A DNA stretch of 8,950 bases from Dehalococcoidia bacterium (GTDB lineage: Bacteria > Chloroflexota > Dehalococcoidia > GIF9 > AB-539-J10), in NCBI GenBank assembly GCA_004375885.1, contig SOJG01000069.1, positions 1-8,950 of the forward strand, written 5' to 3'. Below the pieces are notes generated by a model. The model was not told where the DNA came from. It saw nothing but the letters and a program-made list of their open reading frames with translations, and did not search any database. The translations under genes and the position numbers were made by a program. Below, piece after piece: positions 1 to 6,561 of this stretch. The stretch's first letter is position 1. Each line of letters begins with the position of its first letter.

Positions 1-795
1 GCCACAGTCAATGAAGAAGAGACTGTGATCGGCCCGGACGAGACGGAGACCATGTCTGATATTCCCGCGGGTACAGAGGTCAAGCTGGTGGCCGACCCTG
101 ATTTGGGGTACGAGTTTGCGCAGTGGGTCGGTCAACCTCTAGACGGTGTCCCCAACCCCGTGACCGCTATCACAATGCAGGGCGATTACGAAATCACTGC
201 CAGCTTCGAGGCAATACCAATCTATACGCTGACCATCCCAGACACAAGGGGAGGTTGGGTAACCACTCCCGGAGTGGGGAATTTCACGTACTATGCTGGC
301 ACCGTGGTTGTCCTGGTGGCCACCCCTGCTGATGGTTACCGGTTCGTCCGCTGGACCGGCGATGTGGATACCATCGCCGATGCCGAGGCGGCTTCAACGA
401 CGGTCACGATGGAGGGAGACTACAGCATCGCTGCCTACTTCAGGACTCTCGCAGGCTGTTTCATCGCCACCGCAGCTTACGGCACGCCAATGGCACAGGA
501 GATACAAGTTCTGCGCGCCTTCAGAGATGAATACCTGCTCACCAACCCTGTCGGGAAAGCCATGGTGGAGGTTTACTACAGGACCAGCCCACCAATCGCT
601 GATCTCATAGCTGAGCATCCAAGCCTGAAGCCGACGGTGAGGGCCGTACTGGTGCCTGCTGTGATCATGAGCAGGGTAATGGTCAACACTACTGCCGCCG
701 AGAAGATGGCCGTAATGGGACTATTGGCGCTGGTTTCAGCGGCAGTGGCGGCATGGACAATGAGGGGGCGCTGCAGACATCCGGAGCAGACCTGA
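1..795 (+). CDS. InlB-type repeat protein with CFI-box C-terminus (partial, 5' end outside window)
   Basis: The frame is open from the first base, so the GTG at 25 is not a credible start and the gene begins upstream. The 264 visible residues hold two copies of a roughly 70-residue divergent InlB B-repeat / 'bacterial repeat' domain. Each has the pattern AGT-V-LVA-P--GY-F--W-G, then a TMxGDYxI-A-F edge (about nt 70-215 and 235-440). CFIATAAYG follows at 457-483, then a helical region with LRAFRDEYLL and YYRTSPPIADLI, a hydrophobic stretch (about nt 700-762) and a basic RGRCRH tail. Repeats of this kind are known in secreted or surface adhesin-like proteins. The CFI-box C-terminus is a recognised domain of unproven role that looks like a surface-sorting or membrane-retention signal. 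A 204-bp gap separates it from the operon downstream and it has no evident link to that pathway. Family recognition is firm; the function is unknown. Confidence 0.85.
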   Translation, partial: ATVNEEETVIGPDETETMSDIPAGTEVKLVADPDLGYEFAQWVGQPLDGVPNPVTAITMQGDYEITASFEAIPIYTLTIPDTRGGWVTTPGVGNFTYYAGTVVVLVATPADGYRFVRWTGDVDTIADAEAASTTVTMEGDYSIAAYFRTLAGCFIATAAYGTPMAQEIQVLRAFRDEYLLTNPVGKAMVEVYYRTSPPIADLIAEHPSLKPTVRAVLVPAVIMSRVMVNTTAAEKMAVMGLLALVSAAVAAWTMRGRCRHPEQT

Positions 796-999
796 GATCA
801 GAATTGAACGTTGGTCAACGTAGATTGGAGTGAAGCTCCGAGGCGGAGGGTGACGACGCAGAGCGGACAACATGCTGTGAACTGAATCCTCGGGAAACTG
901 GACTACTACATGCTGACAAGCCAGGAAACCAGGTTTGTATCACATCTCGCCCGAGAATTGCAGGTCTAGCTAGCCTTCGATACTGAGAAGAACCTGACC
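796..999. other. Intergenic spacer before the Fab/flavin-enzyme operon
   Basis: No coding frame is supported in these 204 bases. A promoter for the six-gene run should lie here, but no strong sigma-70 match is visible. The best candidates are weak: CTGACA at 913-918 with TTGTAT at 935-940 (16-bp spacer), and TTGCAG at 958-963 with a poor -10 at 981-986. There is no GC-rich hairpin followed by a T run, so termination of the upstream gene is not explained by an obvious intrinsic terminator. The only ordered element is the inverted repeat at 808-821. Confidence 0.4.
808..821. repeat. Short inverted repeat ACGTTG-GT-CAACGT
   Basis: There are two perfect 6-bp arms (808-813 and 816-821) around a 2-bp centre, 13 bases after the stop codon of the upstream gene and about 180 bases before the operon's first ATG. 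The 2-base centre is too short for a stable RNA hairpin, so a dimeric-regulator operator is the more natural reading. With only one copy and no adjacent regulator gene, chance remains possible. Confidence 0.3.
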
Positions 1000-2385
1000 A
1001 TGCATTACGACGCTTTGATTATCGGTGCTGGAATGTCTGGTCTCGCCGCCGGCATTAGACTAGCCTACTACGACAAAAGAGTCTGCATCGTCGAGAAGCA
1101 CTATCGCGTTGGGGGACTGAATTCCTTCTACAGCATTGGAGGCCGTGACTTCGATGTCGGCCTTCACGCCATGACCAATTATGTTCCCGAAGGCGTTAGA
1201 TTGAGCCCACTGCCGAAGCTGTTACGGCAACTGAAGCTAAAGGCCGAAGACTTCGACCTCTGTCCGCAACGGGTGTCAGTAATCCAATTTCCGGGCAGAA
1301 CCATAAGATTCAATAACGACTTCGACTTCTTTCTTCAGGAGGTCGTCGCCAGTTTTCCCGGGCAGGCTGACAATTTTCGGAGACTGCTTAAGATTATCTC
1401 GGAGTATGATGAACTGAACCTGAATGCCGAACCGGTTTCGGCTCGTGAAGTTGTGAGTTCTGTCGTTTCCGACCCGGTGCTTAGCGACATGATTTTCTGT
1501 CCCCTTATGTTCTACGGAAATGCGCAAGAGAACGACATGGAGTTCGGACAGTTTGTTATCATGTTCAAGAGCGTCTTCTGCCAGGGGCTCGCGCGACCCC
1601 ACGCCGGAATACGCCAGGTCCTCGATGTGCTGGTGAAGAAATACGAAGGGTGCGGGGGTGAATTAAGGATGAGATGCACCGTAACCGGTCTTAAATGTGT
1701 CAACGGCAGGGTTGAATCAATCCTGCTCGAGAGTGGTGAAGTCCTGACAGCCGATGTGATACTGTCATCCGCTGGTTATGCGGAAACCATGAGACTCCTG
1801 ACGGATTATAATTCATCAAGATTCAACCCCCCCGTGGGGCAGCTTTCATTCATGGAGTGCATTCTCGTCTTGAACAAAGAGCCCGCCGAAGCAGGTTACA
1901 CGACAACAATCTTCTTCTACAATGATTCGGATAGGTTCGACTATCGAAAACCTGACGGTCTGGTTGATACTTCCAGTTGTGTTGTTTGCTGTCCCAACAA
2001 CTTCCAATTCGAAGATCCCCTGCCCGAGGGCATGATCAGGATAACCAACCTGGCTAACTTCGATCTCTGGGACAGACTGGATGAAGAAGAGTACAAGGCC
2101 CAGAAAGCTGCCTGCCTGGCAGCCACGCTCAAAGAGGTGGTCAGATTTATGCCCGATTTCCGTGATTCGATTGTCTTTACCGATGTTCTTACTCCGAAAA
2201 CAATCCACCGGTTCACCGGCCACATAAATGGTGCGGTCTATGGGACACCGCATAAGACTAAAACCGGGAGGACGCATCTGGACAACCTGTTTATTTGCGG
2301 CACAGACCAGGGATTCCCGGGAATAGTGGGAGCAATGCTTAGTGGCATCTCTATGGCCAATCTTCATGTTCTGCAGAAGACCTGA
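1000..2385 (+). CDS. FAD-dependent oxidoreductase, CrtI/RetSat (phytoene desaturase-like) family, copy 1
   Basis: This 461-residue flavoprotein is of usual length for the phytoene desaturase / carotenoid isomerase / retinol saturase superfamily. An N-terminal Rossmann dinucleotide-binding fold is clear: GAGMSG at residues 9-14, the acidic Glu32 closing the second strand (IVEKH) and GGL at 38-40. FDVGLHAM (51-58) sits where RetSat-like enzymes have FDTGIH. The C-terminal flavin motif is LFICGTDQGFPGIVGAMLSG (430-449). TPKTIHRFTGHINGAVYG (398-415) is shared with the next gene. Enzymes of this family desaturate, saturate or isomerise polyene or acyl chains; direction and substrate cannot be read here. 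It is the first gene of the operon, with a weak GAGAAG ribosome site at 985-990. The adjacent Fab genes suggest an acyl-chain substrate rather than a classical carotenoid, as no phytoene synthase is present. Family is certain, the specific reaction is not. Confidence 0.9.
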   Translation: MHYDALIIGAGMSGLAAGIRLAYYDKRVCIVEKHYRVGGLNSFYSIGGRDFDVGLHAMTNYVPEGVRLSPLPKLLRQLKLKAEDFDLCPQRVSVIQFPGRTIRFNNDFDFFLQEVVASFPGQADNFRRLLKIISEYDELNLNAEPVSAREVVSSVVSDPVLSDMIFCPLMFYGNAQENDMEFGQFVIMFKSVFCQGLARPHAGIRQVLDVLVKKYEGCGGELRMRCTVTGLKCVNGRVESILLESGEVLTADVILSSAGYAETMRLLTDYNSSRFNPPVGQLSFMECILVLNKEPAEAGYTTTIFFYNDSDRFDYRKPDGLVDTSSCVVCCPNNFQFEDPLPEGMIRITNLANFDLWDRLDEEEYKAQKAACLAATLKEVVRFMPDFRDSIVFTDVLTPKTIHRFTGHINGAVYGTPHKTKTGRTHLDNLFICGTDQGFPGIVGAMLSGISMANLHVLQKT

Positions 2386-2402
2386 GAAAAGGGATAGAAT
2401 CG

Positions 2403-2408
2403 AAGGGG
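2403..2408 (+). promoter_or_regulatory. Ribosome binding site of the second flavin oxidoreductase
   Basis: AAGGGG lies 7 bases before the ATG at 2416, in the 30-base gap after the first flavin gene. It fixes this ATG as the start. Confidence 0.6.
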
Positions 2409-2415
2409 AAAACTA

Positions 2416-3837
2416 ATGAGCCACGATTGGTCGAAAGGGACACGGTCAGAATATGATGTCATCGTCATCGGCAGTGGACTAGGGGGATTGACATGCGCCA
2501 ACATGCTGGCCAGGCAAGGGCACGCAGTCTTGCTTCTTGAGCAGCACTACAACCTCGGCGGATTGGCTACCTGGTTTAGAAGAGGGGAGCACATCTTTGA
2601 TATCGCCCTACATGGGTTTCCATTTGGCATGATTAAGACTTGCCGTAAATATTGGACTCCTGAAATCGCCGATATGATTGTGCAGCTCAAAGGGATCAGG
2701 TTTGACAACCCTCAGTTCTCCTTTACCACCACCTACGACAGGGAGGACTTTACACGCATCTTACAGGAGCGATTCGCAATACCTCGAGAGAATATCGAAG
2801 GCTTTTTCGATGCTGCCAAGAACATGAATTTCTACGATGACCAGACCATGACCATCAGGGAGTTTTTTGAAAGGTTCTTTCCTGGCCGTGATGATGTTCA
2901 CCGTATGTTGATGGAGCCAATCACTTATGCCAACGGGTCAACCATGGATGACCCCGCAATAAGCTACGGAATCGTGTTTTCCAACTTCATGAGCAGAGGT
3001 GTTTATACCGTTCAGGGCGGTACAGACCAGTTTATCGGAAAGATGCGAGCGGAGCTACTGAAAAACGGGGTCGATATTCGGACCAGGTGCCTGGTGGAGA
3101 GAATTCTCATCGACCATACCAAGGCTGCCGGCGTAGTAGCAAATGGGAAGAGAATCAAGAGTAAGGCTGTTGTCTCCAATGGCAATTTGCTGTCAACCGT
3201 CCACAGATTGGTGGGAGCTGAGAATTTCTCTCAAAGCTTCCTAGCACAGGCCAAAGGCGTGCGCCTCAACAACAGCAGTTGCCAGGTCTATATCGGCATT
3301 AAGAGAGGCGAGACGATTGACTACATCGGTGACCTGCTTTTCACCTCAGCCGCACAGAAATTCGATTCTCAGGAATTGTGCAGCAAAGGTACTACCAGTC
3401 GCACCTTCTCCATTTACTATCCCAAGACCCGACCAGGCTCCGATATGCACTCCATCGTTGCTTCGTCCAATGCCAACTACGACGACTGGGCAAATCTGTC
3501 TGAAAAGGAATATCGCGATTCCAAGGAAGAGTTGATTCAACGAACGCTTGATGCGCTGGAGAAATATGTTCCCGGGGTCCGACACAAGGTAGACCACCTG
3601 GAAGCCGCTACTCCAAAGACATTTCAAAGGTATACCCACCATCTTAGTGGTGCCTCCTTCGGCACGAAATTTGAGGGGTTAAAAGTCAGTATGGGGCTTC
3701 CCAAAGAGATACCAGGGCTTTTCCATACTGGCTCGGTGGGCATAATCATGTCAGGTTGGCTTGGCGCAGCCAATTACGGAGTGATCGTCGCTCATGATGT
3801 GGATAAATTCCTCTCAGCAGGTGCAGCTGATGTATGA
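2416..3837 (+). CDS. FAD-dependent oxidoreductase, CrtI/RetSat (phytoene desaturase-like) family, copy 2
   Basis: This 473-residue protein is a distant paralogue of the preceding gene. A 13-residue N-terminal lead precedes the Rossmann strand. It has GSGLGG at 19-24, LEQHYNLGGL at 41-50 with Glu42 as the ribose-binding acid, FDIALHGF at 61-68, and GGTDQFIGKM at 201-210, the segment family members use near the flavin and substrate entrance. TPKTFQRYTHHLSGASFG (399-416) matches the same region of copy 1. The C-terminal flavin segment is HTGSVGIIMSGWLGAANYG (437-455). The family desaturates, saturates or isomerises conjugated or acyl chains. Tandem copies suggest sequential steps or a heteromeric pair, as seen with paired carotenoid desaturases, but this is inference. 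The stop codon overlaps the start of the ketoreductase gene by 8 bases (ATGTATGA), so the two are probably translationally coupled. Confidence 0.9.
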   Translation: MSHDWSKGTRSEYDVIVIGSGLGGLTCANMLARQGHAVLLLEQHYNLGGLATWFRRGEHIFDIALHGFPFGMIKTCRKYWTPEIADMIVQLKGIRFDNPQFSFTTTYDREDFTRILQERFAIPRENIEGFFDAAKNMNFYDDQTMTIREFFERFFPGRDDVHRMLMEPITYANGSTMDDPAISYGIVFSNFMSRGVYTVQGGTDQFIGKMRAELLKNGVDIRTRCLVERILIDHTKAAGVVANGKRIKSKAVVSNGNLLSTVHRLVGAENFSQSFLAQAKGVRLNNSSCQVYIGIKRGETIDYIGDLLFTSAAQKFDSQELCSKGTTSRTFSIYYPKTRPGSDMHSIVASSNANYDDWANLSEKEYRDSKEELIQRTLDALEKYVPGVRHKVDHLEAATPKTFQRYTHHLSGASFGTKFEGLKVSMGLPKEIPGLFHTGSVGIIMSGWLGAANYGVIVAHDVDKFLSAGAADV

Positions 3838-4570
3838 TTTCAGGGGACAAACTGTCATCGTCACCGGTGGCAATAGAGGAATAGGCAAGGCCATTGCCGA
3901 GGGTTTCTTGAAGGCAGGTGCTAGAGCTATTGTCACTTATTCAGCAAATGAAGCAGCGACGGCGCAGTTCACACAGGACAACAGCCAGTTTGCCCAAAAC
4001 ATCGATATCCAGAAGCTTGATGTGACCAAGTATGAAGAGGTGGAGGAGTTTTTCAAGTACATAGACACGAAATACAAGAGCTTTGAAGTCTTGGTGAACA
4101 ACGCTGGTATCCGAAAAGACTCCGTTTTGGCGATGATGAAAGAGTCGGACTGGCATGATGTCATGAATGTCAACCTCACTGGAGTTTTTTACATGTGCAA
4201 GTTTGCCGTTATGAGTCTAATCCGCAGGCGATATGGACGGATTATCAACATTGGCTCTGTGATGGAAAGATACGGTTTCGAAGGTCAGGCAAACTACGCG
4301 GCTTCAAAGGCGGGCCTGACCGCACTGGCCAAATCATTGTCCAAGGAAGTTGCCACTCGAGGCATCACAGTGAATTGTGTCTCACCAGGGTTCATTGCCA
4401 CTGAATTCATTCAGGATGTTCCAGACAAACTGAGGGAATCCTATCTGGCCCGGATTCCCCTAAAGAGATTCGGAAGCACTGAAGAGGTAGCGGCTTGCGT
4501 TCTCTTCCTGGCTTCCCCGGAAGCGTCCTACATTACGGGTTCTACTCTTGAGGTGACTGGAGGATTATGA
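3830..4570 (+). CDS. fabG: 3-oxoacyl-[acyl-carrier-protein] reductase, FabG-type SDR
   Basis: A classical short-chain dehydrogenase of 246 residues (E. coli FabG has 244), predicted to reduce 3-ketoacyl-ACP to 3-hydroxyacyl-ACP with NAD(P)H in the cytoplasm. Visible motifs are TGGNRGIG (12-19, cofactor binding), NNAG (90-93), Asn114, Ser143 in IGSV, Tyr156-x3-Lys160 in YAASK, and PGFIATEF (186-193). All four catalytic residues (Asn, Ser, Tyr, Lys) are present. I chose the ATG at 3830 because the protein then begins MYDFRGQTVIVTGG, as FabG proteins do. The ATG at 3794 would add 12 residues with no family counterpart, deep inside the upstream gene. No strong ribosome site precedes 3830; the 8-base overlap with the flavin gene suggests coupled translation. 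The stop is one base from the dehydratase start. Being embedded here rather than beside fabD/fabF/acpP, it may be pathway-specific and not the housekeeping copy. Confidence 0.92.
   Translation: MYDFRGQTVIVTGGNRGIGKAIAEGFLKAGARAIVTYSANEAATAQFTQDNSQFAQNIDIQKLDVTKYEEVEEFFKYIDTKYKSFEVLVNNAGIRKDSVLAMMKESDWHDVMNVNLTGVFYMCKFAVMSLIRRRYGRIINIGSVMERYGFEGQANYAASKAGLTALAKSLSKEVATRGITVNCVSPGFIATEFIQDVPDKLRESYLARIPLKRFGSTEEVAACVLFLASPEASYITGSTLEVTGGL
4559..4564 (+). promoter_or_regulatory. Ribosome binding site of the FabZ-like gene
   Basis: GGAGGA inside the last codons of the ketoreductase gene is 7 bases before the ATG at 4572. It supports that start and a coupled, one-base junction. Confidence 0.65.
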
Positions 4571-4571
4571 G

Positions 4572-4997
4572 ATGGAGGAGATTCTAAATGCCATACCTCA
4601 TCGCCCGCCGTTTTTGTTTGTCGATAGGATCGTAAGCTTAAGCGGGACAAAGATTAGAACGGCGAAGGAGATAAAGGTTGATGAACCAGTTTTCGAAGGA
4701 CACTACCCTGGACAACCAATCATGCCTGGGGCTCTTATCTGTGAATCCATCTTTCAAACGGGCGCAATACTGCTTTCGAAAATGATGGGAGGCATCAGCG
4801 AAGGCGTTCCCGTTCTGACGCGAATCAACAACGCCAAGTTCAAAAGCATCGTCAAGCCGGGCAGCACCCTGGACATTGAAGCAGAGCTCGTGGAAAAAGT
4901 CAGCAATGCGTATTTCATGAAAGGCAAGGCCTCGGTTGGCGGCAAGACCTCAGTCACAGTCGAGTTTACCGTTACCTTGGCTAAAGAGGCGTCGTGA
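4572..4997 (+). CDS. fabZ: 3-hydroxyacyl-[acyl-carrier-protein] dehydratase, FabZ-like hotdog protein
   Basis: A 141-residue single hotdog-fold protein, the normal size for FabZ, predicted to dehydrate 3-hydroxyacyl-ACP to trans-2-enoyl-ACP. The N-terminal family signature IPHRPPFLFVDRI is at residues 8-20. The active-site region GHYPGQPIMPGALICESIFQ (43-62) carries catalytic His44 and Glu58, matching FabZ GHFP..P..PG.L..E...Q. The family's usual EAMAQ is ESIFQ here, so the substrate tunnel may differ; chain-length preference cannot be deduced. The gene starts one base after the ketoreductase stop. It ends 54 bases before the enoyl reductase, the largest gap within the operon. The enzyme class is clear; whether it serves housekeeping fatty acid synthesis or a special acyl chain is open. 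Confidence 0.92.
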   Translation: MEEILNAIPHRPPFLFVDRIVSLSGTKIRTAKEIKVDEPVFEGHYPGQPIMPGALICESIFQTGAILLSKMMGGISEGVPVLTRINNAKFKSIVKPGSTLDIEAELVEKVSNAYFMKGKASVGGKTSVTVEFTVTLAKEAS

Positions 4998-5039
4998 CGC
5001 GGGAGTATGATAATGGCAGGAGGTCTAAGAGGAAGGTAT

Positions 5040-5045
5040 AAGGAG
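5040..5045 (+). promoter_or_regulatory. Ribosome binding site of the FabI-like gene, in a purine-rich leader
   Basis: AAGGAG stands 6 bases before the ATG at 5052 and fixes that start. The 54-base leader also contains AGGAGGT at 5018-5024, a stronger anti-Shine-Dalgarno match but 27 bases from the ATG and with no start codon at useful spacing behind it. Confidence 0.65.
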
Positions 5046-5051
5046 TAGCAT

Positions 5052-5852
5052 ATGGACTTCTTGAACATTGCGAATAAGAGTTTTCTTGTTTTTGGGGTGG
5101 CTAACAAGAAGAGCGTGGCCTTCTCCGTGGGAGAGGTTCTTTCCGAGGCAAAAGCGAACGTAATCTACAGTGTTCGATCACAGGCAAGAAAAGAGCACGT
5201 GGCCAAGATCCTTCCTGATGCTGATATCTACGTATGTGATGTCGAACAGGAAGAGGAGATTCAGAAACTGGCTGAAGACATAGCAAGCAAGCATCCCAAG
5301 ATCCACGGCATCGTTCATTCCATAGCCTTTGCCAACTATGCGGCAGGACCTCAGCCATTTCACGAAACAAGAAAGGCGGACTTCCTGCAGTCAGTTGACA
5401 TCTCCTGTTACTCCTTGATCGCCATTGCCAAGGCATTTAAGGATCTGCTCGATGAAAAAGCATCCGTGGTCACCATATCCATCTCAACCACCAAAATGGC
5501 AGCCGAACCCTATGGTTTCATGGCCCCAATAAAGGCTGCCCTGGACTCAACGATATGCTTCCTAGCTAAATCCTTCAGTTCCTTTTCCCAGATCCGATTT
5601 AACTCCGTGAACGCCGGGTTGCTGAAAACCTCGGCATCGGCAGGTATACCGGGATACCTGGACTACTTCATGTTCGCGGAACAGCTAACGTTGCGTCGAA
5701 GAGCTCTGACCACCAAAGAGGTAGCCAACATGGCAGCGTTTCTCCTCAGCGAGCGGTCCAGCGGCATTAATGCCCAGGGCATCATCGTAGATTGCGGCAT
5801 GTCGGTCAACTACTTCGATAAGGATGTTATTAGGAAGGCAATAGGGTTATAG
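5052..5852 (+). CDS. Enoyl-[acyl-carrier-protein] reductase-like SDR (FabI family, divergent)
   Basis: A 266-residue protein (E. coli FabI has 262) of the divergent SDR group that reduces trans-2-enoyl-ACP with NAD(P)H. FabI hallmarks are GVANKKSVAF (15-24; E. coli GIAxxxSIAxG), VCDV at 61-64, the VHSIAFA segment (88-94), and the catalytic pair Tyr154-x6-Lys161, at the same spacing as E. coli Tyr156/Lys163. Differences are visible: the position of E. coli Tyr146 is Ile144, the helix between Tyr and Lys contains a proline (MAPIK), and SAGP after the active site is NAGL. The gene closes a full ketoreductase-dehydratase-enoyl reductase set in consecutive order. The divergence suggests specialised substrates or roles; reduction of a non-2-enoyl double bond is possible but unproven. 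I leave the symbol empty because orthology to housekeeping fabI is not shown. Confidence 0.85.
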   Translation: MDFLNIANKSFLVFGVANKKSVAFSVGEVLSEAKANVIYSVRSQARKEHVAKILPDADIYVCDVEQEEEIQKLAEDIASKHPKIHGIVHSIAFANYAAGPQPFHETRKADFLQSVDISCYSLIAIAKAFKDLLDEKASVVTISISTTKMAAEPYGFMAPIKAALDSTICFLAKSFSSFSQIRFNSVNAGLLKTSASAGIPGYLDYFMFAEQLTLRRRALTTKEVANMAAFLLSERSSGINAQGIIVDCGMSVNYFDKDVIRKAIGL

Positions 5853-5859
5853 TAAGCCA

Positions 5860-6561
5860 ATGACTTTGTTTCCGGTAGTCATGCCAGTTATCGGCGCTGG
5901 ACATACGCTTTCAGGGGAAGAGCAAGTAGCTCATCTGAGCCGTTCTGCTCGACAGGCACTGCGACTGAGCGCCGAAAGAAGTGGATTGAGACTCGCAGAA
6001 CTCCTCAAAGACGAAAGAGGGAGCCCTTGCCCGGTCTGGGGCAATCATTGGTCTCTCTCCCACAAACCTAAGTGCGTGGCGGCAGTAGTTAGCAAAGACA
6101 AGATCGGGATCGATGTTGAAGAAATCAGGCCCCGGGCTGAGTCACTCTTCGACTACGTGGCGAGTGAGGAGGAATGGCGGCTAGAGCACAAATCCTGGCA
6201 TACCTTTTTCCGCTATTGGACGGCAAAGGAAGCAACTCTGAAGGTCATCGGGATCGGCATAGGCGGACTGAAAACCTGTAGGGTAACGTCAGTCCCCGAC
6301 GAGGACCATGTCACTCTGGACTATAGGGGGCAGCTTTTTCTGGTAGAGCACTTGAGATACAAGAACCACATTATCTCCGTTATCAAGGACCACAACCCAA
6401 TCGAATGGGTAATTCTGGAAATGGGGATGTCCGATTCATCAAGCGTGATCGCCGAGCAAGCTCTCAGCCAAGCGAATCGTCAACTCGATCGGCCACCCGG
6501 GTCCCCACCAAATCATGGATCTTGTGAGGCCAGGCAAACTGGCAAATTACGTGGGGCATGA
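5860..6561 (+). CDS. 4'-phosphopantetheinyl transferase, Sfp type
   Basis: A 233-residue enzyme expected to attach the phosphopantetheine arm of CoA to a serine of a carrier protein. Motifs in order: WSLSHKPKCVAAVV (64-77, CoA binding, with the SH pair), GIDVEEI (83-89) with magnesium ligands Asp85 and Glu87, and FRYWTAKEATLKVIGIG (117-133) with Glu124 and Lys128. Length and motif spacing indicate the pseudodimeric Sfp/HetI/AcpT group rather than trimeric AcpS. From about residue 205 there is a polar, Pro/Gly-rich tail (RPPGSPPNHG) beyond the normal fold. The start is 7 bases after the FabI-like stop, without a good ribosome site, so coupling is likely. As last gene of the operon it implies that a carrier protein is part of the pathway, although none is encoded in the window. 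The stop is in the first arm of an inverted repeat shared with the convergent gene. Confidence 0.9.
   Translation: MTLFPVVMPVIGAGHTLSGEEQVAHLSRSARQALRLSAERSGLRLAELLKDERGSPCPVWGNHWSLSHKPKCVAAVVSKDKIGIDVEEIRPRAESLFDYVASEEEWRLEHKSWHTFFRYWTAKEATLKVIGIGIGGLKTCRVTSVPDEDHVTLDYRGQLFLVEHLRYKNHIISVIKDHNPIEWVILEMGMSDSSSVIAEQALSQANRQLDRPPGSPPNHGSCEARQTGKLRGA

Noticed and set aside
25..27. GTG at 25 as the start of the left-edge protein
   Set aside because: The frame is open to base 1 and the repeat domains continue from upstream, so the gene is truncated by the window edge.
1846..2367. Long antisense open frames on the - strand within the first flavin gene
   Set aside because: They mirror the codon pattern of a clearly conserved + strand gene, show no recognisable domain and have no independent ribosome site. 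Similar frames across the other genes were dismissed for the same reason.
3794..3829. Upstream ATG codons (3794, 3797) as the start of the ketoreductase
   Set aside because: They add 12 residues with no FabG counterpart deep inside the preceding gene. The ATG at 3830 gives a standard FabG N-terminus and an 8-base coupling overlap.
1000..3837. A classical carotenoid biosynthesis locus
   Set aside because: There is no phytoene synthase, prenyl synthase or cyclase. The neighbours are Fab-type acyl-ACP enzymes and a phosphopantetheinyl transferase.
5007..5048. A 13-codon micro-ORF in the leader of the FabI-like gene
   Set aside because: Its only upstream purine box (GGGAG) is about one base from the ATG. 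The peptide is glycine/arginine-rich by virtue of the purine-rich leader, so chance is the simpler reading.
1000..6561. A housekeeping fatty acid synthesis (fab) cluster
   Set aside because: The acpP, fabD, fabF/fabH and accessory genes usual in such clusters are absent, while two flavin oxidoreductases and a PPTase are present.
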